In this document: piece by piece, positions 1 through 8,343 of the stretch
Layout of the letters: each line of letters starts with the position of its first letter
Position numbering within the stretch: the first letter of the stretch is position 1
Assembly (NCBI RefSeq): GCF_030505195.1
Contig: NZ_CP129672.1
Span: 2,204,501 to 2,268,500, forward strand
Source: Comamonas testosteroni
GTDB lineage: Bacteria > Pseudomonadota > Gammaproteobacteria > Burkholderiales > Burkholderiaceae_C
Reading direction: 5' to 3'
DNA: 64,000 nt
Translations under genes and position numbers: made by a program
Notes under the pieces: generated by a model
Databases searched by the model: none
Seen by the model: only the letters and a program-made list of their open reading frames with translations
Told to the model about the DNA's origin: nothing

Positions 1-8
1 TCCGGGCC

Positions 9-818
9 TCAGATCAGGCCGTGCGAGAGCAGATAGGTCACCACATGCGTGAGCATGGCGGCCTCGAGTCCGTAGCGCCAGAACATGATGCCTGCCAGCA
101 GGCCATAGACGCTTTCACACACCAGCAGCTGCAGCACGACAGGCGCCGACAGATCGCCGACCACGGTCCAGTTCAGAAACACCGGAATGCAGCCGGACAA
201 CAGGGCGGCCAGTGCGATGGCCGCCCAGCCCAGCCGCCAGTCCGGGCGCTGCCTGCGACTGCCAAAGAGCGTCCACATCAGCCACATCACGCCCGTGAGC
301 ATGCCCAGCCTCAGCAGCAGCTCTTCGGTGATCGCGCCGTAGAACAGCTTGGGCCATAGCGGCAGGCCGTAGACCGGGTCCACAAAAGGCATGCTCTCAG
401 GCCAGACCACGGCCAGCGTCACCAGCCAGGCCGCGCCGATCACGCCACCCGCCAGGCCGGGCAGGCTCAGCACACGAATGCCGCGCCAGGGCACGCGCCC
501 CTCGGCCAGGGCATGAATCAAGGGCGCGCTCAGGCCCAGCTTCGGGCCCAGCCGGATCCCGAACCCCACGCTCAGTGCCAGCAGGGCGCTCAGCCCCGCC
601 GTCACCACCCAGGTGCCCACGATCTCCGGACCGCCTCCGCTCAGAAAGCTCAGCCAGGCCGGCGGCACCGTCCAGGCCAGCGCCACCACACCAGGCAGAC
701 CCAGCAACCACAGCAGCAAGCCCATGCGCGCGGCTGGCAAAGGCCTGGCCGCAGCGCCATGGGACAGGTGGTTGAAGGTCTGCGGCATGCCGAGCTCTGG
801 TTCAAGCCTCTCAGTCAC
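9..818 (-). CDS. CPBP-family intramembrane protease-like protein
   Basis: A 269-residue multi-pass membrane protein with hydrophobic segments spread from about residue 33 to the C-terminus. The glutamate motif of CPBP (Abi/Rce1-like) proteases, EELLLR, is at about residues 165-170, and a His-containing segment lies near residue 258. The second family motif (FxxxH) is not obvious: the matching segment reads CIPVFLN, so catalytic competence is uncertain. The GTG start overlaps the last bases of the upstream aminopeptidase gene, suggesting translational coupling. An ATG at residue 11 is an alternative start. The substrate is unknown; family members process prenylated proteins or bacteriocins, or act in immunity, and nothing here selects one role. 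Confidence 0.72.
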   Translation of the reverse strand: MTERLEPELGMPQTFNHLSHGAAARPLPAARMGLLLWLLGLPGVVALAWTVPPAWLSFLSGGGPEIVGTWVVTAGLSALLALSVGFGIRLGPKLGLSAPLIHALAEGRVPWRGIRVLSLPGLAGGVIGAAWLVTLAVVWPESMPFVDPVYGLPLWPKLFYGAITEELLLRLGMLTGVMWLMWTLFGSRRQRPDWRLGWAAIALAALLSGCIPVFLNWTVVGDLSAPVVLQLLVCESVYGLLAGIMFWRYGLEAAMLTHVVTYLLSHGLI

Positions 819-2220
819 GCATCAACGCTTCGATCTCGTCGGCCTTGACGGGCACGCCGCGCGTGATGAGCTCGCAGCCAGTCTCGGTGACGATGGCATC
901 GTCCTCGATGCGGATACCGATGTTGTGGAACTGCTCGGGCACGCCAGGCGCAGGACGCACATAGATGCCCGGCTCTATCGTCATGACCATGCCGGGGCGC
1001 AGGATGCGGCTGGGGCGATTGGCAATGGTTTCGCCCGAGATCGGGTCCTTGCGCTCGCTGACCACGCCCAGCTCGCTGGGCTCCACATAGCTGCCGCAGT
1101 CATGCACATCCATGCCCAGCCAGTGGCCGGTGCGGTGCATGTAGAACTGGAAGTAGGCACGCGACTCGATCACATCCTCGGCCGTGCCGTACTTGGTACG
1201 GTCCAGCAGCCCCAGGTCCAGCATGCCCTGGGCCAGCACGGCAACAGTGGCGTCATGCGGGTCGTTGAAGCGCTTGCCGGCCCTGGTGACGGCAATCGCC
1301 GCTTCCTGGCTGGCCAGCACCAGCTCGTACAGCGCACGCTGCGCTGCGCTGAACTTGCCGTCGGCCGGAAAGGTGCGCGTGATGTCGCTGGCATAGCCGT
1401 CCAGCTCGCAGCCTGCGTCGATGAGCACCAGCTCGCCCGCACGCACCGGCGCCTTGTCGGCCTGATAGTGCAGCACGCAGGCATTGGCGCCGGCAGCCAC
1501 GATGGAGCCGTAGGCCACGTATTGCGAGCCATGCTGGCGGAACTCGTGCAGCAGCTCGGCGTCCAGGTGGTATTCGCGCACCTCCTCGCCATTGCGGATC
1601 ATGCGGGCCGAGCGCTGCATGGCACGCACATGGGCCTGGGCACTGATCTGCGCGGCGCGGCGCATGATGTCCTGCTCATGCTCGTCCTTGAGCAGACGCA
1701 TCTCGTCCAGCAGCGCACAGGCATCGCCCTGCTGCGTGGGGCAGATCACGCCAAAGCGCGAGCGGGCTCGCACCTGGCTGAGCCAGCCTTCGACCTGTTC
1801 GGCCAGACCCTTGTGGGTGGCGAAGGGAAACCAGACACGCTCGCGGTTTTCCAGCAGGCGCGGCAGGCGGGCATCGATCTCGTCGCTGGAGAAGGCCTGC
1901 TCCATGCCCAGCCTGGCCTTGGCCGCCTCGGGCCCCAGGCGATAGCCGGTCCAGACCTCGCGCTCCAGATCCTTGGGCTGGCAGAACAGCACGCTCTTGC
2001 CGTCGCCGGTCAGCACCAGACAGGCATTGGGCTCGCTAAAGCCCGTGAGGTAGTAGAAGTAGCTGTCGTGGCGATACAGATACTCGGTATCGCGGTTGCG
2101 ATGCAGCTCGGGAGCCGTGGGGATGATGGCGACACCGCCGTCGCCCAACTGGGCGGCCAAGCGTGCGCGGCGTTGGGCATATACAGAAGTCATGGGCATA
2201 TCGTAATGCTGGCCGGGCAT
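811..2220 (-). CDS. pepP: Xaa-Pro aminopeptidase (aminopeptidase P)
   Basis: Cytosolic dinuclear-metal peptidase that removes an N-terminal residue preceding proline. The N-terminal AMP_N domain (about residues 1-150) has the typical TEYLYRHDSYFYYLTGF segment. The C-terminal pita-bread domain carries the metal-ligand motifs DAGCELDGYASDITR (two Asp), GHWLGMDVHD (His) and IEPGIYV (Glu), with a final Glu in IRIEDD. The length, about 470 residues, is normal for the family. The start is uncertain: a GTG at 2226 and ATGs at 2220, 2199 and 2193 are all in frame with no strong Shine-Dalgarno, and family homology begins close to the most internal ATG. The gene is followed by, and overlaps, the CPBP gene and follows the TauE-type permease gene. 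Confidence 0.95.
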   Translation of the reverse strand: MPGQHYDMPMTSVYAQRRARLAAQLGDGGVAIIPTAPELHRNRDTEYLYRHDSYFYYLTGFSEPNACLVLTGDGKSVLFCQPKDLEREVWTGYRLGPEAAKARLGMEQAFSSDEIDARLPRLLENRERVWFPFATHKGLAEQVEGWLSQVRARSRFGVICPTQQGDACALLDEMRLLKDEHEQDIMRRAAQISAQAHVRAMQRSARMIRNGEEVREYHLDAELLHEFRQHGSQYVAYGSIVAAGANACVLHYQADKAPVRAGELVLIDAGCELDGYASDITRTFPADGKFSAAQRALYELVLASQEAAIAVTRAGKRFNDPHDATVAVLAQGMLDLGLLDRTKYGTAEDVIESRAYFQFYMHRTGHWLGMDVHDCGSYVEPSELGVVSERKDPISGETIANRPSRILRPGMVMTIEPGIYVRPAPGVPEQFHNIGIRIEDDAIVTETGCELITRGVPVKADEIEALMRD

Positions 2221-2247
2221 CTGCACATCAGCTTACATCTGCGAATG

Positions 2248-3084
2248 TCAGCTATTTCGACACAGCCCCGTCTGCGTGCCCGCCCAAGGCGGGACCGTCT
2301 GCAGCGCCATCGCGTCACCGGGCACCAGGGCTTCGGGCTGGCTCGCGCGCCAACCCGACCAGAGCAGGCTTGCGCCCGACAGGATCAGCAGGCCGCAGAC
2401 CAGCCATTCCACCAGCCTTCTGGGCCAGGCGGGCGGATGCCTGGCACTCCACCAGGTCACGCCCGTGACGACAGGAAAGGCCAGTGCCGTCCAGCCCATG
2501 ACCGCCCAGTTCAACTGCCCCTCCACCGCCACCATGGCAGCGCGCAGCAAGGAGCAGGAGACAAACATGGCAAACAGGCAGTGGCGCACCAGCAGGCGAT
2601 CCAGCGGCTGGCGGTAGAGGTGATAGACCATGGGCGGGCCGGGCGTGGCAAACAAGCCACCGAGCAGCCCCGAGGACACGCCTGCCACCCACAGGGCGAC
2701 GGGCCCCGAGGGCCGCTCCAGCGCCTTCTTCTGCATCAGCAGCAACATGGCGCACAGCACGATCACCAGGCCCAGCAGCATGCGCAGGCCATTGAGCGTA
2801 TTGCCGCTGAGCCAGTGCAGCAGCAGCACCCCGCCGACCACGCCCAGCACGCTGCTGATGAGCATGGGCTTGAGCATGGCCCAGTCCGGCTCGAAGCGGT
2901 AGGCGCGCATATAGCTGACGCCGTTGATGATGGACAGCAGACAGGCCACATTGGCCGCATCGGCAATATTCATCAGGCCCGTGGCGCCTGCCACGCCCAC
3001 AAAGATCAGCCCGAACGCGAAGCCCGTGAGGTTCTGGCAGAACGCGGCCAGCCCCACCAAAGCCATGAAGAAAACGATTTGCAT
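2248..3084 (-). CDS. TauE/SafE-family sulfite exporter-like permease
   Basis: A 278-residue integral membrane protein with about eight hydrophobic helices and two similar halves, typical of the TauE/SafE (DUF81) family. Members move small anions such as sulfite, sulfoacetate or other organosulfur compounds. The start is placed at the ATG at 3084, preceded by GGTGAG; an in-frame GTG lies further upstream at 3120. It is the first gene of the minus-strand run leading into pepP, with about 25 bases between them. The substrate cannot be assigned, because no taurine, sulfoacetate or sulfur regulatory genes are adjacent. Confidence 0.85.
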   Translation of the reverse strand: MQIVFFMALVGLAAFCQNLTGFAFGLIFVGVAGATGLMNIADAANVACLLSIINGVSYMRAYRFEPDWAMLKPMLISSVLGVVGGVLLLHWLSGNTLNGLRMLLGLVIVLCAMLLLMQKKALERPSGPVALWVAGVSSGLLGGLFATPGPPMVYHLYRQPLDRLLVRHCLFAMFVSCSLLRAAMVAVEGQLNWAVMGWTALAFPVVTGVTWWSARHPPAWPRRLVEWLVCGLLILSGASLLWSGWRASQPEALVPGDAMALQTVPPWAGTQTGLCRNS

Positions 3085-3439
3085 GCACTCACCCGATGAC
3101 GGCCCCAGGAGAATGCGCACAGATGCATCCGGGAGTGCCTGTCTGAAGAGCGCAGGAGCTTAGCAGACGCTGGCGATGAACTTGTGATGGCAAGTACAGC
3201 GAATCAAGTGGCGACATGGCAGAGTGCACAGATCCGAGACAACGAATGCCGCCCGGTCTGAGGGTCTGAGGGTCTGTTTGGGGGCAGATTGCAGCCATGA
3301 GCCGGCTCCTCCAACAAAGCAGCCCGCCTCGTGCAGCACCCGCTCCCTGCGGTGCACTGCAAAGCGCCATGGCGCCAGCTCTGCGCTCATCGACTCCCTG
3401 CGCAGCGCGGCCCATTCCAGCCCTCTTCCAATCACAATG
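3085..3439. other. Intergenic stretch upstream of the pspA operon
   Basis: About 355 bases between the divergent TauE-type gene and the promoter of the pspA/flotillin operon. No convincing gene is seen on either strand. The only texture is a short tandem run of GGTCTGAGG units near 3256-3277. The 5' region of the permease gene must lie here, but no clear promoter was picked out. Confidence 0.5.
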
Positions 3440-3467
3440 TTGACGTTTGAATTCGTTTGAATACAAT
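3440..3467 (+). promoter_or_regulatory. Promoter with tandem decamers for the pspA/flotillin operon
   Basis: TTGACG at 3440-3445 and TACAAT at 3462-3467 are separated by 16 bases, a good sigma-70 type promoter. Two head-to-tail decamers, GTTTGAATTC (3445-3454) and GTTTGAATAC (3455-3464), fill the spacer and run into the -10. A third, inverted partial copy (TCAATTCAACAC) follows. Tandem sites that occlude a promoter are typical of ribbon-helix-helix repressors, and the first gene of the operon encodes an RHH-like protein, so autoregulation is inferred. Confidence 0.55.
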
Positions 3468-3493
3468 CAATTCAACACATCGGGAAACGTCTC

Positions 3494-4000
3494 ATGCCAG
3501 CACCGCCAACCACCATGGAACCGCTATCGGCCCGCATCCCAAGCGACCTCTATCTATGGCTCGCGCAACTGCCGGTCGAGGGGGCCACGACCAATAGCGA
3601 CAAATTGCGGGTTTTGCTGAGCCGAATCAAACGCCAGCACGACGGAGCAATGGACTATCCCACAGCCCACAGCTGGGCGCGCGATATTGCCGCGCCACTG
3701 CGCGATGCGCTGGTAAGTCTTGAAGACAAGACAGGCAAGACCTCGGAAGTTCTCAATCTGCTGCTCGATCACGTCACCGCCAGCCTGGCCATGATCGTGA
3801 GCCACACCCCTGCTACCGAAACCGAGGCTGCAGAGCTTGAAGAGCTGTTGGTGCGTCGCCTCTTCGGCCTGAGCTCCAGCCTGCTGCGCCAGGCCACCAC
3901 CGAGCAGGCTCAGGCCTATGACCCGGCAGTCGTGCGTCGGCATATGGGCACCACCATCGAGCTGGCCAACAATATTCCCAACCCCCTTAAAGGAGCGTGA
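3494..4000 (+). CDS. Ribbon-helix-helix-like protein heading the pspA operon
   Basis: A 168-residue protein not recognised by name. Residues about 8-45 (strand LSARIP, helix SDLYLWLAQL, helix TNSDKLRVLLSRIK) have the spacing of a ribbon-helix-helix DNA-binding domain. The rest is mostly helical and may be an effector or oligomerisation part. It is the first gene of a four-gene operon and its stop codon is one base before the pspA ATG. The tandem decamers in the promoter make an autoregulatory repressor a reasonable inference. Alternatively it is a structural partner of PspA. The start has GGGAAA upstream at usable distance. Confidence 0.6.
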   Translation: MPAPPTTMEPLSARIPSDLYLWLAQLPVEGATTNSDKLRVLLSRIKRQHDGAMDYPTAHSWARDIAAPLRDALVSLEDKTGKTSEVLNLLLDHVTASLAMIVSHTPATETEAAELEELLVRRLFGLSSSLLRQATTEQAQAYDPAVVRRHMGTTIELANNIPNPLKGA

Positions 4001-4001
4001 G

Positions 4002-4670
4002 ATGGTTGATTCTCTGAAGACCCGTGTTGGCCGCATCATCGCGGGCAGCGCCCATGCACTGGTTGATCATCTGGAAAACCAGGCGCCGCAGGCGACGATG
4101 GAGCAGACCGTGCGTGAGGTGGACACCATCATCGCCGACGTTCGCCACGAGTTGGGAATCGTCAGCGCCAACCGCCATCTGGCCCAGCAGCAGCACTCCA
4201 AACTCAACGGACACCACGCTCAACTGGTGGACCAGGTGCAGCAGGCGCTGTCCCTGGATCGCGATGACCTGGCTCGCGCGGCCATCGCGCGCCAACTGGA
4301 CATCGAAGCGCAGATCCCGGTACTGGAGACGACATTGGCCGAGCATGCCTACAAGGAGGAAGAGCTCAAAGGCTATGCCGCCGCCTTGCTGGCCAAAAAG
4401 CGCGAAATGAGCGAGGCCATCGAGGAGTTCATACGCAGCCGCGCCGCAACGACCTCCGGCACCAAGGCAACGCCGGCCGTGCCCACACAGCAGAGGCTGG
4501 AGTCGGCCACCGGCTCTTTCAACCGCCTCTACCAACGTCATACCGGTTTGACTCCCGCTGCGACAGGCTCTGCGCTGGAGCAAGCCAACCAATTGCGTGA
4601 ACTTGAGGAGCTGGTGCGAACGAACCAGATCAACGAACGCCTGGCACAACTGCGCACCCGCTCATCGTGA
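4002..4670 (+). CDS. pspA: PspA/IM30-family membrane-stress protein
   Basis: A 222-residue, almost wholly helical coiled-coil protein of the PspA/Vipp1 (ESCRT-III-like) family, peripheral on the inner face of the cytoplasmic membrane, where such proteins bind and repair damaged bilayer. The N-terminal amphipathic segment and the stretch MEQTVREVDTIIADVRHEL near residue 33 match the family. The C-terminal 50 residues are Thr/Ala-rich and less conserved. The ATG at 4002 follows AGGAGCG and directly follows the preceding stop. Its own stop overlaps the GTG start of the next gene, so the operon is translationally coupled. No pspF, pspB or pspC is present, which fits the alternative PspA-YqiJ-flotillin type of system. 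Confidence 0.85.
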   Translation: MVDSLKTRVGRIIAGSAHALVDHLENQAPQATMEQTVREVDTIIADVRHELGIVSANRHLAQQQHSKLNGHHAQLVDQVQQALSLDRDDLARAAIARQLDIEAQIPVLETTLAEHAYKEEELKGYAAALLAKKREMSEAIEEFIRSRAATTSGTKATPAVPTQQRLESATGSFNRLYQRHTGLTPAATGSALEQANQLRELEELVRTNQINERLAQLRTRSS

Positions 4671-5293
4671 ATCTGTTCACTGCCCCTGAAACCCTGCCCT
4701 TCGGGGTCGCCTTTGCCCTCATCGTGGCAATCGCGCTGATCGAAGGCCTGGGCATGCTGATTGCCATGAGCCCCAGCAACCTGATCGATAACGTGCTGCC
4801 AGAGATTCACGGAGATGGCGGGCTCGACCAGATGCTTGGCTGGCTGCATCTGGGCCGCGTTCCGTCTCTGGTGCTGCTGATCCTGTTCCTGGCTGGCTAT
4901 GCACTGTTCGGCTATGGCCTGCAGATGGTGGCCCATGGACTCATGGGCTCCTATCTGCCCACCTGGGCAGCAAGCTTGCTGGCAGTGCCATCGGGACTGG
5001 CCACGGTACGTGGCCTAGGTGCACTGGTCGCTCACATCATTCCGCAGGACGAAACCAGCATCATCAGCGAGCGATCGCTGGTGGGCCGTACCGGAGTGGT
5101 CTCCGGCGGTAGGGCTAGGCGCGGCATGGCCGCTCAGGCGCGCGTGCTGGATGCTCATGGCCGAACGCACTATCTGATGGTAGAGCCAGATATCGACAGT
5201 GATGTATTTGAAGAAGGTGTGCAAATCCTGGTGGTGCGCAAGATCGGTGCCATCCATCGCTGCATCGTCAACCCGCATCCATCGATTCTGTGA
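4667..5293 (+). CDS. yqiJ: YqiJ-like membrane protein with OB-fold domain
   Basis: A 208-residue protein with about three hydrophobic segments in the first 125 residues and a soluble C-terminal beta-rich domain (about residues 140-205, starting LVGRTGVVSGG), resembling the NfeD/YqiJ OB-fold. In E. coli yqiJ sits beside the flotillin yqiK; in Bacillus the equivalents are yuaF and floT. The protein is expected to sit in the inner membrane and pair with the flotillin encoded downstream. Translation starts at a GTG overlapping the pspA stop codon by three bases. The length is normal for the family. Confidence 0.82.
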   Translation: MNLFTAPETLPFGVAFALIVAIALIEGLGMLIAMSPSNLIDNVLPEIHGDGGLDQMLGWLHLGRVPSLVLLILFLAGYALFGYGLQMVAHGLMGSYLPTWAASLLAVPSGLATVRGLGALVAHIIPQDETSIISERSLVGRTGVVSGGRARRGMAAQARVLDAHGRTHYLMVEPDIDSDVFEEGVQILVVRKIGAIHRCIVNPHPSIL

Positions 5294-5346
5294 CCCTTTC
5301 GACAAGCAAGCAAAAATATTCACAACCATCTCGGGAGAGTTAGCAA

Positions 5347-7155
5347 ATGAACAACCTGATAGACCTGGGCATCCTGACTGCCGTTGTCTTAGTGGCGCTG
5401 CTGGCCATCGGCATCATCTTCTCTCGGCTGTACAAGCGTTCGACCAAAGAAATTGCCTTTGTGCGCACAGGCCTGGGCGGGCAGAAAGTCATCATGGATG
5501 GCGGCGCCATCGTGCTGCCCGTATTCCATGAGCGCGTGCTGGTCAACATGAACACGCTCAAGCTCGAAGTACAGCGTCGTGAGCGGGAAAGTCTGATCAC
5601 CAAGGACCGCATGCGTGTGGACGTGACCGCGGCTTTCTTTGTACGCGTCAAGCAGACCGAAGAGGCGGTGAGCATTGCAGCGCAAACGCTGGGCACACGC
5701 ACCATGAGCCCCGACGAGCTCAAGGCCCTGGTCGAAGACAAATTTGTCGACTCGCTTCGCGCTACTGCCGCCACCATGACCATTCAGGAACTGCAGGACA
5801 TGCGCAGGGACTTCGTGCAAGCTGTGCAGAACGCAGTGGCCGAAGACCTGGAGAAGAACGGCCTGGAACTGGAATCGGTATCCCTGACAAGCCTGGATCA
5901 AACCGACAAGCAGTTCTTCAACCCCAACAACGCTTTCGACGCAGAAGGTCTGACACGCCTGACGGAGCAAACCGAGGCGCGCCGCAAACAGCGCAACGAC
6001 GTCGAGCAGGACACAGAAGTGCAGGTGCGCACCAAGAATCTTGATGCCACGCGCCAGAAGCTCACGATCGAGAAAGATCAGGAATTTGCCACGCTTTCCC
6101 AACAGCGCGAGATCGAAAACACGCGAGCAGAACAGTCGGCCCTGATCGCCACGCAGCAAGCCGAACGCAATCGCGATGCCGAAGGCGCCAAGATCGATGC
6201 CGAACGACTGGTCAGCCAGCAACGCATCGAGGCAGAGCGCCAGGTCAGTCAGCAGCGCATCGAGGCTGAACGCGAAATCCGGGCTGCCGAAATCGAGAAA
6301 AACCTGGTCATCCAGACCCGTGAAATCGAGCTGGAACGTCACACAGAAACCAAACGTGCCGAGCAGCGCAAGCAAGTCGAGATCGCACGCCAGGACACGC
6401 AAATTGCCATCTCGACCAAATCACGCGAACAATCCGATGCCGATGCCGCAGCCAATCTGGCCCGAGCCGACGCGGTCAAGGCCGAGGAAGCCGTCAACAC
6501 TGCCCGCCAGGTGGCCGTCGCCGAACGCGAAAAAGACATTCAGCTGATCGAGGCCTCCAAAGAGGCCGAACAGAACGCAATTTCCGTCAAGGTTTCAGCA
6601 GCCGCCGAAAAAGAGGCGGCCATGGACCGTGCCGAGGCTCTGACCATCGAAGCCCGGGCACGCCAAGCTGCCGCTTTGGCCGAAGCGGAAGGCAAACGTG
6701 CGATCAACGAGGCCCTCAACACCTTGTCGGCAGCCCAGGTCGATCTGCAAGTGCGAACCCAGCTGCTGCATCAGTTGCCCCAGATCCTCGCCGAGGCCGT
6801 ACGCCCGATGGAGAAGATCGATTCCATCCGCATCGTGCAGGTGGGCGGCATGCCCGGCACCGGAGGCTCCGGCCAATCCCATGCCAGCGCGTCTCAGGGC
6901 ACGTTTCCTGAGCAGGTCATGAACTCGGCGCTGCAATACCAGATCGCAAAACCGATCGTGGATGCAGTAATGAAGGACGCAGGCCTGTCCAACGAAGGCA
7001 TCACTGGCATGGCTCACAGCCTGGCCGGCATGCTCTCGACGCCGGACAGCAGCGCACTAGCGCAGACAGCACCGGCTTTGGCGGGCAGCGCCCTTGCACC
7101 CACCGAAGCCACGGCCATGCCCTCCCAAACCGTGCTGCCCATGAGACAGATCTGA
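5347..7155 (+). CDS. yqiK: Flotillin-family (YqiK/FloT-like) protein
   Basis: A 602-residue flotillin. There is one N-terminal membrane anchor at about residues 8-28, an SPFH/band-7 domain to about residue 200, then a very long charged coiled coil (about 200-465) rich in EAR, QRIEAE and similar repeats, and a flotillin C-terminal segment ending in a low-complexity Ala/Ser/Pro tail. Flotillins form large oligomers that organise membrane microdomains and control fluidity. GGGAGAG precedes the ATG at good distance. It is the last gene of the pspA operon; no clear hairpin terminator follows. Two adjacent copies of a QRIEAERQVSQ-type unit near residue 295 are internal duplication within the coiled coil. 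Confidence 0.9.
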   Translation: MNNLIDLGILTAVVLVALLAIGIIFSRLYKRSTKEIAFVRTGLGGQKVIMDGGAIVLPVFHERVLVNMNTLKLEVQRRERESLITKDRMRVDVTAAFFVRVKQTEEAVSIAAQTLGTRTMSPDELKALVEDKFVDSLRATAATMTIQELQDMRRDFVQAVQNAVAEDLEKNGLELESVSLTSLDQTDKQFFNPNNAFDAEGLTRLTEQTEARRKQRNDVEQDTEVQVRTKNLDATRQKLTIEKDQEFATLSQQREIENTRAEQSALIATQQAERNRDAEGAKIDAERLVSQQRIEAERQVSQQRIEAEREIRAAEIEKNLVIQTREIELERHTETKRAEQRKQVEIARQDTQIAISTKSREQSDADAAANLARADAVKAEEAVNTARQVAVAEREKDIQLIEASKEAEQNAISVKVSAAAEKEAAMDRAEALTIEARARQAAALAEAEGKRAINEALNTLSAAQVDLQVRTQLLHQLPQILAEAVRPMEKIDSIRIVQVGGMPGTGGSGQSHASASQGTFPEQVMNSALQYQIAKPIVDAVMKDAGLSNEGITGMAHSLAGMLSTPDSSALAQTAPALAGSALAPTEATAMPSQTVLPMRQI

Positions 7156-7179
7156 GAACCCGGCCTGGCCCAGGGGCTC

Positions 7180-7230
7180 ATTGAGCTGGGCCAGTCGCTC
7201 GGGCGTGCCCACATCGACCCAGCGACCGGT
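7180..7230. repeat. 51-bp direct repeat, orphan copy of the nucleotidyltransferase 3' end
   Basis: These 51 bases are identical to 8353-8403, the last codons of the MurU-like gene (encoding TGRWVDVGTPERLAQLN). The similarity ends abruptly at both edges. Read on the minus strand the copy has no start of its own and runs on into sequence antisense to the flotillin gene, so it is a fragment. With the second copy it brackets the single 342-residue gene. Confidence 0.95.
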
Positions 7231-7311
7231 CATGGCAAGCATCCGCGCATCCACAGAGAAGCTCCTGAACTCTTAGCTTGGAGCACTTCCTGGCATGTGT
7301 TCCAAGGCAGT

Positions 7312-8340
7312 TTATAGAGTCAGTATTTTGATCTGCTGCGCCGACCACTCGATCAGCTCGCCACGCTGCGCATGCCAGCCTTGGGGCGCGAAATCCGGCC
7401 AATGGCAAAGCAGCTCGCGGGTTGGCACATCCCACAGCCAGCTCTGCCCTTCACCCACCACCAGCAACTGGCCATTCACGCAGTGCAGATGCAGGGCGCG
7501 CGGCAAGCCGGGCATGGGCCAGACCTGGCCCGCATGGCCTTCCTCGGCCACAGGCGCATGGATATCGAAGATCACCACGCCAGGCGCATGCTGGCAGTCG
7601 CCAAAACCATCGTCATCCCAGTTGCCAACGTTCCAGATGGCGACGCGCGAGTCATCCAGCCACACACAGGGCTGCTCCCAGCCCTCGCCCTGGGCCAGCA
7701 GCTTGCGCGAGGGGCCGTCTTCGGACTCCCAGCGGTTGCCATCCAGCCAGGCGGGCAGCGACCACACGGAGGGAATGCCCACGGGCGCCCAGACCCAGCC
7801 GTCGTCCAGCAACCATTGCTGCGAAGGGCTAGGCAGAAGACGACCATGAAAATAGTCCAGATAGTGCGGCTGCTCGAACGCCAGCCCGTCGCGTTCGGTC
7901 AGGTTCTCGCCCGTCGCGCAATCCATGGCATCGAGCCGGTTCCACTGCGTGCGGTGAATCAGCACATCGCGGCCCTGGTGCTGGATAAAGGCGATGGAAA
8001 AAGGCACGGTTTGGGGGTGGTAGTCGCCTCCAAAAAGCTGCGCGATGCGCTCGCCGGTACGCAAGTTCACCAGCACGCCCCATGTACCGCCATCATCGGC
8101 AATCGCCGCGTAGTCGCCACTGAGCGCGCAATGCACTTTGAAGCCGTGCGGCCAGTGCGGCGTAGGCGGTGTCGGCTCAGGCAAATCCAGCAGCGCCAGT
8201 TGCTGGCTTCGGCCGTTTGGTAGCTTCAGCGCATGCAAGCCACCGTCCCGGGTCAGCAGCAGCAACTGGCCCCAGCCAGCCTGCGTAGTGCAGGCGTGGA
8301 CGATGTGCGAGCCTGGCCAGGCGATGCTGCGTGCGCTCAT
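7312..8340 (-). CDS. Tryptophan-rich propeller-like hypothetical protein
   Basis: A 342-residue soluble protein of unknown function with no signal peptide. It has repeated beta-strand blocks separated by turns, many Trp residues and segments such as VWLDDSRVAIWN and QSWLWDVPTRELLCHW that resemble WD40/YVTN blades, so a beta-propeller fold is inferred. Its ATG lies three bases downstream of the MurU-like stop codon, so the two would be co-transcribed. The gene is exactly the cargo between two 51-bp direct repeats of the neighbouring gene's 3' end, suggesting it arrived by duplication-linked insertion. I cannot assign a biochemical role. Confidence 0.7.
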   Translation of the reverse strand: MSARSIAWPGSHIVHACTTQAGWGQLLLLTRDGGLHALKLPNGRSQQLALLDLPEPTPPTPHWPHGFKVHCALSGDYAAIADDGGTWGVLVNLRTGERIAQLFGGDYHPQTVPFSIAFIQHQGRDVLIHRTQWNRLDAMDCATGENLTERDGLAFEQPHYLDYFHGRLLPSPSQQWLLDDGWVWAPVGIPSVWSLPAWLDGNRWESEDGPSRKLLAQGEGWEQPCVWLDDSRVAIWNVGNWDDDGFGDCQHAPGVVIFDIHAPVAEEGHAGQVWPMPGLPRALHLHCVNGQLLVVGEGQSWLWDVPTRELLCHWPDFAPQGWHAQRGELIEWSAQQIKILTL

Positions 8341-8343
8341 GCC

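Noticed and set aside
2244..2258. Possible extra copy of the dispersed repeat at the permease stop codon
   Set aside because: Only TGTCAGCTATTTCGA is shared and the half-palindrome is missing; too short to separate from chance.
613..3099. Long open frame on the plus strand opposite pepP and the permease
   Set aside because: It mirrors two clear genes on the minus strand, with His/Gln/Arg-rich low-complexity product. GC-rich codon bias opens the opposite strand; there is no family likeness.
3256..3277. Tandem GGTCTGAGG units
   Set aside because: Only two to three short units, with no associated gene or hairpin; likely a simple-sequence accident.
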